64,000 nt of DNA from Aureimonas sp. SA4125 (GCF_019973775.1 NZ_AP025032.1:3100001-3164000), one strand, 5' to 3'. Positions 18,213 through 29,094 are shown, counted from the stretch's first letter. Numbers and translations: made by a program. The notes: generated from the sequence alone by a model not told the origin.

Positions 18213-18608
18213 CCCGAAAGTGCGAAACGCTTCGGCCGCAAATCCGAGATAGGTGCCGGAGAAGGTCGGCCAGAGAGCGTTGGGCCAGGACAGGACAACG
18301 GAATCGTCCGCCGCGACGGCCGTGACCTGATGGGTAATCTGCCCGAGAGCCGTCCCGATACCGAACATCTGGCCCGCGGGAATGTGCAGGACGATGATCT
18401 GGCTGCCGTCGGCCGTCAGCCTGACAAAGCGGATGCTGCCGGACAGAAGGAGATGGAAACGCCGGACCGGTTGCCCTTCGTCGAAGACGACAGCGCCGCC
18501 GCGCAAGCGTCTGACCTCGGACAGATCCAAAGTCGCTTGCAGTTGCCGCTGGTCGAGGCGGACAAAAGGCGGCGAACGGCCCAATTGGGCGATATCCAAC
18601 ATTTTCAT
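18213..18608 (-). pseudogene. nnrR-like Crp/Fnr regulator, 5' (sensor) fragment
   Basis: Starts at MKMLDIAQLGRSPPF (ATG at 18608, with GGAAG seven bases upstream). It covers the cyclic-nucleotide-binding-type beta-roll (FDEGQPVRRFHLLLSGSIRFVRLTADGSQIIV) and ends at AEAFRTFG where IS copy 2 enters. No cysteine is present in this half, so it is not an Fe-S FNR; a haem-based NO sensor of the NnrR/DNR kind is the likely family. The other half lies at 16395-16829. Confidence 0.9.
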
Positions 18609-18755
18609 CGAGGCTTCCGTTCGGTTCAGCACAACGACGCTGGTGCCTCTGATACGCCATGGCCTTGCGGTGAGAGATGATGCAGATCAGCGACGAGCGA
18701 TTATCTTCATCTTGTCGGCGATCTGAAATTCCCGACGGCCAGAAAAATGCTGGCC

Positions 18756-18908
18756 TCAGCGCTGCAGGGTCGTCGAACACGCCGGCGGCCAAGATCGGTC
18801 ATCGGGGTCAAACCCGAGACCTCTCGTCGCATTCGGCTGGAGCATTCCTGGAATGTTCGCCCGGGCCGTCTCCACCGCCTGACAACGCGACATGTCATCG
18901 ACGATCAT
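18756..18908 (-). CDS. Possible 50-residue protein with strong ribosome binding site
   Basis: The frame from the ATG at 18908 (MIVDDMSRCQAVETARANIPGML...) is preceded by AGGAAAGGGAGAAAGAGAC, an unusually good Shine-Dalgarno region in an otherwise empty 490-bp gap between the nosX end and the broken regulator. The product has no recognisable domain and its C-terminal half looks non-conserved. It may be a decayed gene or no gene at all. Confidence 0.25.
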   Translation of the reverse strand: MIVDDMSRCQAVETARANIPGMLQPNATRGLGFDPDDRSWPPACSTTLQR

Positions 18909-19101
18909 GTCTCTTTCTCCCTTTCCTGGCGTCTGTCGCAACTGGCGCGAACATCAAATCGGATACAGACGCGGCGCGGGCCAGGCGGCCCCGTTCCCGA
19001 CCCGCCCGGACATTCCTCCCGGAGGAAGATGCATCAAGGCCGACCGTCTCAAAGGAAGGTGGCTGGTGCCGGGGTTTCCCAACTGCCGCCGGCAGTTCGG
19101 C

Positions 19102-20106
19102 TCAGAGGCGCCGACCGTAGCGGACGGACGCGCCGGTGAGGGCAACGAGATCGACGCTGATGTCCGGCCACCGCTCCACCTGCCTGCCGATCTCGTCCTC
19201 GGACATCAGACTGAAGGCCGTCGACAGGGCGTCGGCGGTCATCGCGTCGTCGGCCACCACGGTCATCCGGGCGAACCGCTCCGGCATGGCGCCATGCCGG
19301 GGGTCGAGAATGTGGCCAAAACGCTGGCCGGCATCGAAATGGAAGCCGGCGGCGCTCGATGTCGCGACGGCCCTGTCCCTGATCGTCACAACCCTATCAG
19401 GCGACGTCGCCATCTCGGTGGATGCCAGCCCGATCCGCCAGCCGCTGCCGTCGAGCCTCGCGCCGATGGCACGATTCTCACCCATGTTGACGAGGCAACT
19501 GGTGATGCCTTCGCTTCGCAAGAGATCGACGATCCGGTCGGTGACATAGCCCTGCGCGATGCCGTTCAGGGTCAGCGCCATGCCCGGCCGGGCAAAGGCG
19601 ATGCGGTCGGCGTCGACGAGGACGCCGTCAAATCCGACTTGCGCCAGCACGCTCTCCAGTGCCGGTGCCAAGGGTCCGGCGGGATCGGCGGCGGGCGCGG
19701 AGAAATGCCGGGCGTAGAGGGAGAAGAGCGGCTGGATCGTCGGATCGAACAGGCCGCCGCTGGCCTCGAAGAAGATCCGGCTGGCTCCCAGCAGGGCGAC
19801 GAGATCGGCCGGCGGCGCGGCGATCGCGCCGTCGCGGTTCAGGACGCTCAGCGCCGAATGGCTGCGGTAGAGGCTGAAGACGTCCTCCAGTCGGGCAATC
19901 TCGGCGACCACCTGCCGGATCAGCCGCTCTGGCTTGGTCCTGTCTTCGAGATTGAGGATGAGCGTGGCGGGCGCGCCGAGAGCCTGCCCGGTCCAGACGA
20001 CGGGCGCCTCACTGGCATGCGCCTTTCCGGCAAGACCAAGGAGGGGAAGCCCGGCAGCGGCTGCCATGATGCAGATCGCCCGGCGACGATCGATGCGCTC
20101 AGCCAT
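19102..20106 (-). CDS. nosX: NosX, ApbE-type FAD:protein FMN transferase
   Basis: A 334-residue exported flavin transferase: a twin-arginine-like N-terminus (DRRRAICIMAAAAGLPLLG) followed by the ApbE fold with SLYRSHSALSVLN, TLNGIAQGYVTDRIVDLL, LVNMGENRAIG and DALSTAFSLM. ApbE enzymes attach FMN covalently to a Thr of a target protein; in nos loci the target is NosR. It is the last gene of nosRZDFYLX, and its start overlaps the end of nosL by 8 bp. Confidence 0.93.
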   Translation of the reverse strand: MAERIDRRRAICIMAAAAGLPLLGLAGKAHASEAPVVWTGQALGAPATLILNLEDRTKPERLIRQVVAEIARLEDVFSLYRSHSALSVLNRDGAIAAPPADLVALLGASRIFFEASGGLFDPTIQPLFSLYARHFSAPAADPAGPLAPALESVLAQVGFDGVLVDADRIAFARPGMALTLNGIAQGYVTDRIVDLLRSEGITSCLVNMGENRAIGARLDGSGWRIGLASTEMATSPDRVVTIRDRAVATSSAAGFHFDAGQRFGHILDPRHGAMPERFARMTVVADDAMTADALSTAFSLMSEDEIGRQVERWPDISVDLVALTGASVRYGRRL

Positions 20107-20668
20107 GGTCCGGGCCTTTCATGTCATGATTGGCCGGATCGCGGTCCGCGCCGTGGTCCATCGGCACGGCGTCGCTGCCCAGAATGTAGCTCTCGGGCAT
20201 CTCGCCAAATCCGACGACCTGCCCACTGTTCTTGGCCGCGAAGGCCGCGGCGTCGTCCTTGCTGGAAAACGGCACGGCTTCCTGCACGCCCATGCCGCCG
20301 CGCAGCGCGCTGCCGATGACGTAGAAGGCGGTGCGGGCATCGATGAAGTTCTCCGGCCCGGGCTTCTCCCAGCTCGGCGCCTTGCCCATGTCCGAGACGT
20401 AGATCGCGGCGATGTTCTTGGGCTCTTCCGGCAGCATGGTGAAGGCGATGGTGTCGCGGGCCGAGGAAAACCAGATCGGCTCCGGGCTCTTGTCGAGAAT
20501 GACCTGACCCTTGGGGCCTGAATGTTCCAGAACGTCCATGCCACAATAGCGGCCCATGGCTTCCGCCGTCAGCGCATAGGGCGCGGGCATGCTCGTCTGT
20601 TCTTCTCCCTGGCAGCCCGTCATCAGCAAGGCGGCAACCAGAAGGGCGGCCAGTCCAGTGTGGCTCAT
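20099..20668 (-). CDS. nosL: NosL, copper-binding lipoprotein for NosZ maturation
   Basis: A 189-residue lipoprotein with lipobox LLMTGC (Cys at residue 19). The conserved NosL region includes RYCGMDVLEHSGPKGQVIL, whose Cys-x-Met pair is implicated in Cu(I) binding, and IYVSDMGKAPSWEKP. NosL supplies copper for the CuZ site of nitrous oxide reductase together with the NosDFY ABC system. Its ATG overlaps the nosY stop (ATGA). The C-terminal tail is rich in His, Asp and Met and could add metal binding. Confidence 0.93.
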   Translation of the reverse strand: MSHTGLAALLVAALLMTGCQGEEQTSMPAPYALTAEAMGRYCGMDVLEHSGPKGQVILDKSPEPIWFSSARDTIAFTMLPEEPKNIAAIYVSDMGKAPSWEKPGPENFIDARTAFYVIGSALRGGMGVQEAVPFSSKDDAAAFAAKNSGQVVGFGEMPESYILGSDAVPMDHGADRDPANHDMKGPDHG

Positions 20669-21492
20669 AGCTCTCTCCTCGAGAAAATCGCGGTGGCCAG
20701 CGCGAGCGGCGCGACGACCCAGACGGCCAGTGCCGCCAAAAGGACCGGCGGGCTGAGTGCGGTGTTGCCGGCGAGACCTCCCATGCCGGAAAGCGCGCTG
20801 GCGCCTCCGGATCCCAAATTGAGAAGCCGGTAGGCATCCGTCGGATTGACGACCAGCAAAAGGTCCAGAAGTCCGGCCGGCAGGGCCTGGCCCTGTGCCG
20901 CGACGAGCGCCCCCAGCAAGGCCATGTCGTAGATCAGCACGAAGAACAGCCAGATGCCGATGGCGATGCCGCCGGCGGTGCTGCGCTCGGCCGCGATGGT
21001 GCTGACGAGATAGCCGATGGCGATGAACACGGCGCCCAGCAGCACCGAGGAGGCGATCATGGCGGCGAAGGCGACGAGACTGGCGCCGCCGATGGCGGTT
21101 CCGGTCAAAGCCAGGGCCAGAGCCGCCGCGCCGTAGCCGAACAGGGTGGCGAAGGACAGGATGATCAGATGGCCGAGGAATTTTCCGAAGATGACCTGGC
21201 GGCGGCCGAGCGGATAGCTCAGCAGCAGGAGCATGGTGCCGCGCTCCAGCTCGCCGACGATGGCGTCGTGCGAGAGCAGGAGCGCGATCAGCGGCACCAG
21301 GAAGATGGTGAGACTGGACAGGCTGACGATGACGATATCCAGCGGGGCGACGCCGACATTTCCGGTCGGCGCGCTGCCGAGAAAGGACAGCGTCAGCGCC
21401 AGAGCCGCCAGAAGCAGGGTCGTCGCCAGCACCCAGCGGTTGCGCAGGCCCTCCTGGATTTCCTTGCGGGCCATGATCCAGATGTTGTTCAT
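20665..21492 (-). CDS. nosY: NosY, ABC transporter permease for NosZ maturation
   Basis: A 275-residue membrane protein with about six helices (LATTLLLAALALTLSFLG onward) and the cytoplasmic loop RGTMLLLLSYPLGRRQVIFGKFLGH typical of NosY. It partners the ATPase NosF and the periplasmic NosD. The ATG overlaps the nosF stop and its own stop overlaps nosL, so the genes are translationally linked. Confidence 0.94.
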   Translation of the reverse strand: MNNIWIMARKEIQEGLRNRWVLATTLLLAALALTLSFLGSAPTGNVGVAPLDIVIVSLSSLTIFLVPLIALLLSHDAIVGELERGTMLLLLSYPLGRRQVIFGKFLGHLIILSFATLFGYGAAALALALTGTAIGGASLVAFAAMIASSVLLGAVFIAIGYLVSTIAAERSTAGGIAIGIWLFFVLIYDMALLGALVAAQGQALPAGLLDLLLVVNPTDAYRLLNLGSGGASALSGMGGLAGNTALSPPVLLAALAVWVVAPLALATAIFSRREL

Positions 21493-22406
21493 GACCGTGC
21501 CTGCTGCAGGGTTAGAAAGTGGGCGTAGAGATCGTCCAGCGTCGGCTCGATGACGACGAGGCTGGTCAGCGCCGAGGGATCGGCGGTGATCGCGTGCAGC
21601 AGGGCGATCTTGCAGTTCGCCGCCACCTCGGCCTCCATCGTGCCGTCGGGGGCCAGCCTCCATCGTGTGCCGGTCTCACTCCAGCTCGGCGCCGTGCCCT
21701 CTTTGGCCAGACGCACGCTGACGCGGGTCGGCAGGTTGGCGATGCCGCGCAGATCGGCGAGCGTGCCGTCGGCGATCTTGCGCCCGCCGGTGACGATGAC
21801 GACGCGGTCGGTACGGTCCTCCAGCTCGGTGAGAGCATGCGAGGACAGAAGCACGGTGGTTCCGCCGGCGCGCAGCTCGGTGATCAGGTCGTAGAAATGC
21901 CGGCGCAGGGCCGGATCGAGGCCGCTGGTCGGCTCGTCGAGCAGCAGCACCCGCGGGTGACCCAGCAGCGCCTGGGCGAGGCCGAGGCGCTGGCGCATGC
22001 CCTTGGAATAGGTTCGCACCGGCCGATCCGCGGCTTCCGCGGCCAGTCCGACCCGCTCGAACAGATCGGCCCCACCGGCGATCTCCACCCGTTTCAGCCG
22101 GGCGTAGAAGGCCAGCGTCTCGCGCCCCGTCAGCGCCATGTGGAACGACACGCTCTCCGGCAGGTAGCCGAGCCGCTGGCGCACGGCGAAATCGCCGGTT
22201 GCCGGATCCTCGCCGAGAACGCGGACACGGCCTTCGCTCGGGCGGATCAGGCCCAGCATCAGCTTGATCAGCGTGGTCTTGCCCGCGCCGTTATGGCCGA
22301 CGAGGGCAACCACTTCGCCTTCGTCGAGGGTGAGGGAGACGTCCTTGACGGCCTCGATCCTGCCGTAGCGCTTGCTGGCGCCGATGATGCTGACGGTCGC
22401 CGTCAT
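21489..22406 (-). CDS. nosF: NosF, ABC transporter ATP-binding protein
   Basis: A 305-residue ABC ATPase with Walker A GHNGAGKT, signature YSKGMRQRLGLAQALL, Walker B VLLLDEPTSGLDP and the switch His in LLSSHALTELEDR. It powers the NosDFY system that helps assemble the Cu-S cluster of NosZ. The ATG overlaps the stop of nosD. Confidence 0.94.
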   Translation of the reverse strand: MTATVSIIGASKRYGRIEAVKDVSLTLDEGEVVALVGHNGAGKTTLIKLMLGLIRPSEGRVRVLGEDPATGDFAVRQRLGYLPESVSFHMALTGRETLAFYARLKRVEIAGGADLFERVGLAAEAADRPVRTYSKGMRQRLGLAQALLGHPRVLLLDEPTSGLDPALRRHFYDLITELRAGGTTVLLSSHALTELEDRTDRVVIVTGGRKIADGTLADLRGIANLPTRVSVRLAKEGTAPSWSETGTRWRLAPDGTMEAEVAANCKIALLHAITADPSALTSLVVIEPTLDDLYAHFLTLQQARS

Positions 22407-23782
22407 GGCTTTGCCTCGCTCGGGCGGGGGGGCGCCATCAGCGGGTGACTGTCGACGACGCCGCCCGGCAGGAGAGCCGGAAACTGCGCCTGCGCCCAGC
22501 GAATGACCTGGACCGCCGGGCTGCTGGTCAGGACCTTGGCCTGCGGCGAGGTCCAGAGCACCCGGTCCATCAGATCGTTCGGGCGGTAGGGGCTGTCTGC
22601 GACGCCATCGCCGTTCAGGTCGAAGGCGGGATTGTCGCTCCAGTAATTGCCGCGACCGTCCGCCGACCAGTCCATGTTGCGCGTCCCGACATATTTGACC
22701 TGGTTGCGGTTGTCGATGAAAGCGTTGCCGGCCATGGCGTTGCCTTCCGATCCCGCGGTGAAGTGGATGCCGATGGCGCAGTTCTCGAACCGGTTCCGGG
22801 AAAAGCGGTTCTTGTTGGCGTTGTAGATGAAGACGCATTTCTCCGGACCGAGACGCAGCCCGCCGGCATCGCCGGGGATCGCCGCACCGTCGTCGGCTTT
22901 CGGCATATCGGGATCGCGGGCGGCGGTCGTCAGCCAGCGATCGACGGGCTGCATCAGACCGATCACGCTGTTGCCGGTGATGGTCGAGCCGTTGGCGGAG
23001 TTCAGCAGCAGGCCGTGATCGCGGTCGCCATCCGAACGGTTTCCGGTGATCGTCAACCGATTGGAAAACATGATGGCGAAACCGACGGCGTTGCCGATCG
23101 AGACGTTGTCGGCGACCTCGCTGTCGTTGGTGTACATGTAGTGTATGCCGAAGCGCAGGTCGCGGAAGCGGTTGCCGCGGAACACGTTGCGCTTGCTGGC
23201 CATGGTCGCGATGCCGTCGCGCCCGAAGCGGATGTCGTTGTCGAGCACCTTCGCGCCCGGCGCATTCCAGACAGTGACGCCGTTGCCCGCAGCGCTCCGG
23301 TGGCCATCCCTCAGCCCGGTGATGCGGTTGGCGCGGGCCAGGGAATCGACCGCGCCGTGCAGATAGATGCCGAAGAGATTGCCGGTGATGACGTTCTGCT
23401 CGACCACCGCGCCGGTGGCGGTCTTGTTGACCAGCACGCCGGAATCCAGCGTGGCGAGGTCCGAACCCGAGCCGGAAATGGCCAGATGGCTCACCGCGGC
23501 GCCCGGAGCATTGATCGTGACCACGCTGCCACGGCCGTTCCCGACGATGGCGGCGCCCGGCTTGCCCGTGAGCTTTACCGCCGTGTCGATCGTGATCGGC
23601 GCAGCGTAGGTCTCGGCATCCAGGGTGATGGTGTCGCCGGGCGAAGCGGCGTCGAGGAGGGCCTGCAGCAGGCCGCCCTCGGCCGCGGTGACACTGCGGT
23701 CGGCAGCCCGGGACGGGACCGGAATGGCCGCCCCGAGGGCGGCCATTCCAAGCATGAGGGCTGCAAGACGCAGGTGGATCAT
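22403..23782 (-). CDS. nosD: NosD, periplasmic copper-cluster maturation protein
   Basis: A 459-residue exported protein: a signal peptide ([21 protein letters not shown]) followed by a right-handed parallel beta-helix built of repeated N-x-I/F-x-G-N-type turns ([33 protein letters not shown]) as in CASH-domain proteins. It acts with NosFY in CuZ assembly. The ATG overlaps the nosZ stop (GCATGATC), so the order nosZ-nosD is tightly coupled. Confidence 0.93.
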   Translation of the reverse strand: MIHLRLAALMLGMAALGAAIPVPSRAADRSVTAAEGGLLQALLDAASPGDTITLDAETYAAPITIDTAVKLTGKPGAAIVGNGRGSVVTINAPGAAVSHLAISGSGSDLATLDSGVLVNKTATGAVVEQNVITGNLFGIYLHGAVDSLARANRITGLRDGHRSAAGNGVTVWNAPGAKVLDNDIRFGRDGIATMASKRNVFRGNRFRDLRFGIHYMYTNDSEVADNVSIGNAVGFAIMFSNRLTITGNRSDGDRDHGLLLNSANGSTITGNSVIGLMQPVDRWLTTAARDPDMPKADDGAAIPGDAGGLRLGPEKCVFIYNANKNRFSRNRFENCAIGIHFTAGSEGNAMAGNAFIDNRNQVKYVGTRNMDWSADGRGNYWSDNPAFDLNGDGVADSPYRPNDLMDRVLWTSPQAKVLTSSPAVQVIRWAQAQFPALLPGGVVDSHPLMAPPRPSEAKP

Positions 23783-25692
23783 GCGGACTGCGGCTCGACG
23801 AGCATGCGGCCCTTCATTTCCATGTGCATGGCATGGCAGAACCACGAGCAGTAATACCAATACACGCCGGCCTTGGTCGCCTTGAAGGTGACGGAGGCCG
23901 TGGCCTGCGGCGCCACTTCCATGTTGATGCCGTAGTTGACGATGGCAAAGCCGTGGGTGAGGTCTTCGACCTCGTCGATATTGGTGACGTAGACCGTCAC
24001 CTCCTCGCCCTGCTTGACCGTGAAGCTATCCAGACCGAAGGCGGGTGCTGCCGACGTCATGTAGACGCGCACCTTGTTGCCCTCGCGGATCACTTCCGAA
24101 TCCACCATGAGATCGATGTTGTCCTTCTTGGCCTGCTCGACCGCATCGGCGAAGAACGCGTCGTCGCGGCTCCACACGTTGACCGGATTGATCTTCGAGG
24201 CGTGCACGATGGTCGCGTCATGCGGTTCGGCGAAGGTCGGGTTGTCGTGCACCAGCACCATCTGGTCGCCGGAGATATCGATGAGCTGATCGCTCTCCGG
24301 CTTCAGCGGACCGACGTTGAGATAGCGGTCCTTGGAGAACTTGTTCAGCGAGATCAGCCATTTGCCATCGGCCTCCTTGGTCTGGCCCATGGAGGTGTGG
24401 TTGTGGCCCGGCTGGTAGTGGACGTCGATCTTCTGGCGGATCGGATCGACCTTCTCGCCCGCGAAGGCCCGGACGGCGTCGTCGATGTTCCACTTGCAGA
24501 TCTGGCTGTCGATGAACAGCGTCGTGTAGGCGTTGCCGCGACCGTCATAGGCAGTGTGCAGCGGCCCGAGGCCGATTTCCGGCTCGGCGACGATGGTGTC
24601 GCGGGGCTGGATCTTGTCGGCGAAGAGGTCGTCGAACTTGCGCACGTCGAACACGGTGACGGTCGGGGACAGCTTGCCGGCAACGACGACATGGATGCCG
24701 TCGGGGGCCGTGTTGCAGCCGTGCGGGCTGTTGGAGACCGGGACGTAGCGCGTGTATTTCGAGCCCTTGCGGCCGTCGAGCACGGGCACGCCGCCCATGG
24801 TCTGGAAGTCGCCGTTCTTCACCCCTTCCTCGATCCGCTTCAGATCAAAGATCACCATCCAATCCTGCTCGCTCGCCATCATCTCGGCGAGGTTCACGCC
24901 GCCTTCCGAATTGTAGCAGGTGGCGAAGGCATACTTGCCCTGGTAGTCGGCATCGACATTGTCGAGGTTGCCGTCGACGATGACCTGCCAGGCGACCTTC
25001 ATCGTGTCGCCGTCGAGGGCAGTGAAGATCGCGTGGTACTGCTTGGGATCGTCGAGGATCTTGCCGTCATTGGGCAGGGGAACGCCGTCCTCGCCATTGG
25101 CGAAGACATAGCCGGTCCGGGGATACTTCTGGACGCGCAGGCCGTGGACGGTGTGCTGGTTCGGCAGTTCGGTGATCTTGTCGCATTTCATCACGTCGAG
25201 GCGGATGCGGCAGACGCGGGTATTGGCCTTGTCGTTGGCATAGAGGTAGCGGCCGTCATAGGTGCCGTCGGTGAACGACAGATGCGGGTGGTGCAGATCG
25301 CCATTGCTGTAGACGCCGCCCTTGTCGGCGAGGAATTCGATGGTCTCCGGCAGGAGACCCTCGGTCATGATCTTGCGGCTCTCGTTGGTCTGCCCCCAGC
25401 CGGTCGCGCTGCAGCGGTTGAACACCGGAATGCGCATCAGCTCGCGCATCGACGGCACGCCGACGATGCGGACTTCGCCGCTCTGGCCGCTCGAAAAGAA
25501 CGTGTAGTACTCGTCGAGCTCGCCGGGCTTGACCTCGTAGTTGGCAGCGCCGGTGGCCGCCCGCGCCGTCGTGACCGCGCCGCCGGGCAGGCTCAGGACG
25601 CCCCCGACCGTCGCGGCACCGGCGGCTGCCACGAACGCCGTGGACCCCAGCATCTGGCGTCTGTTCAGGCGGCTCTGGTTTTCTTCAGACAT
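23779..25692 (-). CDS. nosZ: NosZ, nitrous oxide reductase (clade I, Tat-exported)
   Basis: A 637-residue periplasmic enzyme reducing N2O to N2. The N-terminus carries a twin-arginine signal ([14 protein letters not shown]), which marks it as clade I. The seven-bladed propeller with CuZ histidines follows ([30 protein letters not shown]), and the C-terminal cupredoxin domain ends with the CuA motif [12 protein letters not shown] near residue 615. The gene is intact and flanked by its full accessory set. Confidence 0.97.
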   Translation of the reverse strand: MSEENQSRLNRRQMLGSTAFVAAAGAATVGGVLSLPGGAVTTARAATGAANYEVKPGELDEYYTFFSSGQSGEVRIVGVPSMRELMRIPVFNRCSATGWGQTNESRKIMTEGLLPETIEFLADKGGVYSNGDLHHPHLSFTDGTYDGRYLYANDKANTRVCRIRLDVMKCDKITELPNQHTVHGLRVQKYPRTGYVFANGEDGVPLPNDGKILDDPKQYHAIFTALDGDTMKVAWQVIVDGNLDNVDADYQGKYAFATCYNSEGGVNLAEMMASEQDWMVIFDLKRIEEGVKNGDFQTMGGVPVLDGRKGSKYTRYVPVSNSPHGCNTAPDGIHVVVAGKLSPTVTVFDVRKFDDLFADKIQPRDTIVAEPEIGLGPLHTAYDGRGNAYTTLFIDSQICKWNIDDAVRAFAGEKVDPIRQKIDVHYQPGHNHTSMGQTKEADGKWLISLNKFSKDRYLNVGPLKPESDQLIDISGDQMVLVHDNPTFAEPHDATIVHASKINPVNVWSRDDAFFADAVEQAKKDNIDLMVDSEVIREGNKVRVYMTSAAPAFGLDSFTVKQGEEVTVYVTNIDEVEDLTHGFAIVNYGINMEVAPQATASVTFKATKAGVYWYYCSWFCHAMHMEMKGRMLVEPQSA

Positions 25693-28042
25693 GGTCTCTC
25701 TCCTTGGTAGGTCGCAATACCGCCGGGTCGCCCGCCGCCAATTCAGCGGATTTGAGGGGCGCACCGTTGTGGGTGATGAGGGTTTTCGGCGCTGCGGCCC
25801 GTGCGGGGACGGGCGTGGACAGGGCCGTGAATTTCTCGCGCTTCAGACGCACCTGGATCATGTGCGGACAGCGGTGATCGTCGTGGTAGAGTTCCTGGCA
25901 GTGCATGCAGTAGATGCACTCGTTGACGTTGATCTGCCCCTCGGGATGGATCGACTGCACCGGGCATTCCTTGGCGCAGCGCTGGCAGGGCGTGCCGCAT
26001 TCGGGATAGCGCTTCAGCCATTCGAACATGCGGATGCGGCCGGGAATGGCGAGCGCCGCGCCGAGCGGGCAGAGATAGCGGCAATAGAAGCGCTCGACGA
26101 AGAGGCCCGCGGTCAGCAGCGTCAGCGCGAACAGCACGAAGGGCCATTCGCGCGCGAATTTGAGCACGATCGCGGTCTTGAACGGCTCGACCTCCGAAAA
26201 CACCTCGGCCAGCGCTACCGAGTAGAAGGACAGGCCGAACAGGCCGAGGAAGATCACGTATTTGATCGGCCACAGGCGCTCGTGCAGCCCCCAGGGCAGG
26301 CGGATCTGCGGCACCTTCAGCCACTGCGCGACGTTGTTGGTCAGCTCCTGCAGGGCGCCGAAGGGGCACAGCCAGCCGCAGAACGGGCCGCGGCCCCAGA
26401 ACAGCAGGCCTGCGGCGACCGCTGCCCAGAGAATGAAGATCAGCGGCGCGGCCAGGAAGAACTCCCAGTTGAAACCGGTGATGAGCGAGTTGACGAAGGT
26501 CAGGACGTTGACGACCGAGAGCTGGGCGTTGGCGTACCAGCCGAGCCAGACCAGCGTGAAAAGCAGGTAGCCGCGGCGGATCCAGCCGAACATGACGGGC
26601 CGTTTGACCAGCCAATCCTGGAAGAAGAAGATCGCGGTGAGAACGAGCAGCGCGGCGACGGTGATGGCGATCGACACCCGGTTCATCTGCCAGATGCTGA
26701 TCCAGAGCGCCTGGTCTTCCATCGGCACCAGCGCGGCCGACGGCGATGCCGCGGACGCCGCTTCCGCGGCCGGCGCTTCCACGGCCGGCGCGGCATCGGG
26801 GATCGGCGCAAGGGCTGCGACCGGGGCCTTTTGGACCGTCACATAGGCAGGAGGCAGGCTGTAGCCGAGCGTATAGGGGATGACCGCCTTGTCGTGCGTA
26901 TCGACGCTGCGTTGAACCAGCAATTGCAGCTCGAAGGGCTCGGCAACATCGAAGGCGAATTCGGCCGGCACGGTGAAGAGGGCGATGTCGCGAAGCCGCG
27001 GCGCGCCTTTGGCCGCCAGCGTCGGCAGCCGCGTGTGATTGCGGTCGCGAAAGCGCAGGCCCTGGCCGTCCTGCAGAAGCTCGATGCGGTCGAAGATGCC
27101 GCCGCGGACATAGCCCGACCCCTTGAACGAATAGGCCCCCTCGCCCGCGACGACCACGGCTGCCTGACCGGGCTTGAGGCGGCTGACCAGCCGTTCGTAG
27201 CCCGCCTCGCCAAGGAGGCTCCGGCCGATGGCCGGGACGCTGACGGGGGCGATGTAGAGATCGATGAAGCGATCGTCGGCCTGCGGCGTTTCCGGCCTGT
27301 CGGCGGCTTCGGGATGGTTGGCCTGCCGGAATCCCTCCGATACCTCGCCCACGGTCATCCGCAGGCTGCGGACCGAGCCGTCGCCGATCAGCGTTTCCCA
27401 GTCCTGGATGTCGGTCTTCGACAGGTCGACCGTCTTGACGTCGGCGGCCACGGCAACGGGAGCGTCGGCCCCGGCCGTCAGCCGGTTCGTGCGGATCAGC
27501 TTGACCGCCGAGCGGATGATGCTGTCGCCCATGACCAGCACGGTCACGGTGGCGCCGCTGACGATGTCGACCTGCGGGGGCCGCTCGGCGCCCGTCGCGA
27601 CGCGCGCCATGTTCCTGTCGATGATCGAATTCAGCGCGGCGACGACCCTGGCCTGCGGGATGCCGATCAGGACGATCGGCTCCTTGTGGTCGATCAGCTT
27701 GAAGCCGCGAACCACGCCCTCGGCGTCGATGCCGACGATGATGTGGATGGGCTTGCCGGAATAGCCGACGGAGCTGGTGACGTCGGAATTGAGGTAGGCA
27801 TGGCCGACCAGATCGCTGCCCCGGTAGACCGGCGCCATCGGCGGCTCACCCTCAGGCCCGCCGAAACGGTCGGCGCCCTCGAACAACTCGCCCGGGCTGA
27901 CCTTCTCCAGATACTCGGTCAATTGCCCGGCGGCGAAGGCCGGGGATGCCATCGATACGGCAATCCAGACGACCGCCAGAAAGGACAGGAGCCTGCGAAG
28001 TCTCTGGAAATGCAGGTTACTGGGCATCAGGTTTCCGGGCAT
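25685..28042 (-). CDS. nosR: NosR, membrane flavo-iron-sulfur protein required for N2O reduction
   Basis: About 785 residues from the ATG at 28042 ([12 protein letters not shown]); a second ATG at 28027 is also possible. After a signal sequence comes a periplasmic FMN-binding domain with the flavinylation motif SGATVT (about residue 162), the target of NosX. Several membrane helices follow, with two C-x3-CP motifs ([26 protein letters not shown]), and a C-terminal domain with two 4Fe-4S motifs ([24 protein letters not shown]). NosR passes quinol electrons to NosZ and supports its maturation. A TTG-N8-CAA box lies upstream. Confidence 0.95.
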   Translation of the reverse strand: MPGNLMPSNLHFQRLRRLLSFLAVVWIAVSMASPAFAAGQLTEYLEKVSPGELFEGADRFGGPEGEPPMAPVYRGSDLVGHAYLNSDVTSSVGYSGKPIHIIVGIDAEGVVRGFKLIDHKEPIVLIGIPQARVVAALNSIIDRNMARVATGAERPPQVDIVSGATVTVLVMGDSIIRSAVKLIRTNRLTAGADAPVAVAADVKTVDLSKTDIQDWETLIGDGSVRSLRMTVGEVSEGFRQANHPEAADRPETPQADDRFIDLYIAPVSVPAIGRSLLGEAGYERLVSRLKPGQAAVVVAGEGAYSFKGSGYVRGGIFDRIELLQDGQGLRFRDRNHTRLPTLAAKGAPRLRDIALFTVPAEFAFDVAEPFELQLLVQRSVDTHDKAVIPYTLGYSLPPAYVTVQKAPVAALAPIPDAAPAVEAPAAEAASAASPSAALVPMEDQALWISIWQMNRVSIAITVAALLVLTAIFFFQDWLVKRPVMFGWIRRGYLLFTLVWLGWYANAQLSVVNVLTFVNSLITGFNWEFFLAAPLIFILWAAVAAGLLFWGRGPFCGWLCPFGALQELTNNVAQWLKVPQIRLPWGLHERLWPIKYVIFLGLFGLSFYSVALAEVFSEVEPFKTAIVLKFAREWPFVLFALTLLTAGLFVERFYCRYLCPLGAALAIPGRIRMFEWLKRYPECGTPCQRCAKECPVQSIHPEGQINVNECIYCMHCQELYHDDHRCPHMIQVRLKREKFTALSTPVPARAAAPKTLITHNGAPLKSAELAAGDPAVLRPTKERDHV

Positions 28043-28110
28043 CAAGTTCCGTCTGTTCGGCAGATCGTTGCGATCTGGCGGACAGGTACAGAGCCAATCC
28101 CGATATCTCT

Positions 28111-28124
28111 TTGATGTAGAACAA
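28111..28124. promoter_or_regulatory. NnrR/DNR-type box between nosR and ferritin-like gene
   Basis: TTGATGTAGAACAA, close to the FNR-family consensus TTGAT-N4-ATCAA. Acting at -41.5 it would give a nosR transcript starting near 28076 (34-nt leader). Towards the plus strand it would give a start near 28159, 50 nt before the ferritin-like gene. Confidence 0.78.
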
Positions 28125-28208
28125 AGAGCCGAGCGTTTGTGTGTGACGATGTCCATCAGCGGCCCGGCCTCTCATCGCCATCGCGCCGCTCAAAATTCAG
28201 GAGCCCCC

Positions 28209-29060
28209 ATGCCGAAGACGACGATGGAGCCCTGGCTGGTGAAATCGATGCCGGAGTTGATCGCGCTCGCGGCAGCCATGGAACAGGACGCGGTCGACGG
28301 ATATCTGGCACTGGCCGTGCGGATGCGGGCGGAAAACCGCCCGGACCTTGCGGCCGTGTTCGACTCCCTGGTGGCGGAAGAACAGGGCCATCTGGACAAT
28401 GTCGACCGCTGGCGTTCCGCGAGCGGGGGCGAGATGGTCACCGTGCCCGTTCTGGTGCCCGAAGCGTCCTTCGACGACGAGGGAGCCGGCGTCGTCGCGC
28501 CCGAACGCCTGAGTGCCTACCGGGCCTTCTCCATGGCCGTCCGCAACGAGGAACGGGCCTTCGTCTTCTGGTCCTACATCGCCGCGCACGCGCCGACGCC
28601 CGAGATCCGCGTTTCGGCGGAACGGATGGCGAAGGAAGAATTGGGGCATGTCGCCACGCTGCGCCGGGAACGACGATTGGCTTTTCATGCGGAACGCCGA
28701 TCCGCGTCTCGAGCGACGAAAGGCGATCTGCCGGCGCTCGAGGCCCAGCTGGCCGAGCATCTCATGCAGAGGGCGGCCGGGCCTCAGGCTGACTCTCCGG
28801 GAAGATCTCACGGGCTGGCGACCGCGGCGGGAGCGCGTGCCGATCGGATGACGGCCCTTGCATTCATCGCCACGCCGCTTCTCGAAAACCTTCCAGAGGC
28901 GGTATCCGGGCACCCGATATCGCTCAGCGAGTTCCTCCTCGACTGCTATCTCGATCTGGCCGAGCGCGAGAAGCAGGAAGAGCCGCGCCTGCGGGCTCAG
29001 GCCTTCGCCGGCGAGCTGATCGCCTGTCTGCAGGTGTTGCGCGCCTCTCCGCACGCCTGA
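28209..29060 (+). CDS. Ferritin-like/rubrerythrin-type diiron protein with C-terminal extension
   Basis: A 283-residue cytoplasmic protein starting at MPKTTMEPWLVKS, with GGAG just upstream. The four-helix bundle shows two Glu-x2-His-type motifs (VAEEQGHLDNVDRW and AKEELGHVATLRRERR) plus ligand Glu in AAMEQDAVDGY and VRNEERAFVF, the pattern of a diiron site. The last ~100 residues form a helical extension without a recognised domain. Its divergent position to nosR, sharing an NnrR-type box, suggests a role in iron handling or NO/ROS defence during denitrification; that role is inference. Confidence 0.75.
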   Translation: MPKTTMEPWLVKSMPELIALAAAMEQDAVDGYLALAVRMRAENRPDLAAVFDSLVAEEQGHLDNVDRWRSASGGEMVTVPVLVPEASFDDEGAGVVAPERLSAYRAFSMAVRNEERAFVFWSYIAAHAPTPEIRVSAERMAKEELGHVATLRRERRLAFHAERRSASRATKGDLPALEAQLAEHLMQRAAGPQADSPGRSHGLATAAGARADRMTALAFIATPLLENLPEAVSGHPISLSEFLLDCYLDLAEREKQEEPRLRAQAFAGELIACLQVLRASPHA

Positions 29061-29094
29061 CCGGCACTTCGGCGCGCGACCGGTGCGGCGCTCC

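Noticed and set aside
25541..28114. Plus-strand frame of about 857 codons opposite nosR
   Set aside because: It mirrors the nosR coding strand, with low-complexity Arg/Asp/Val composition and no family signature.
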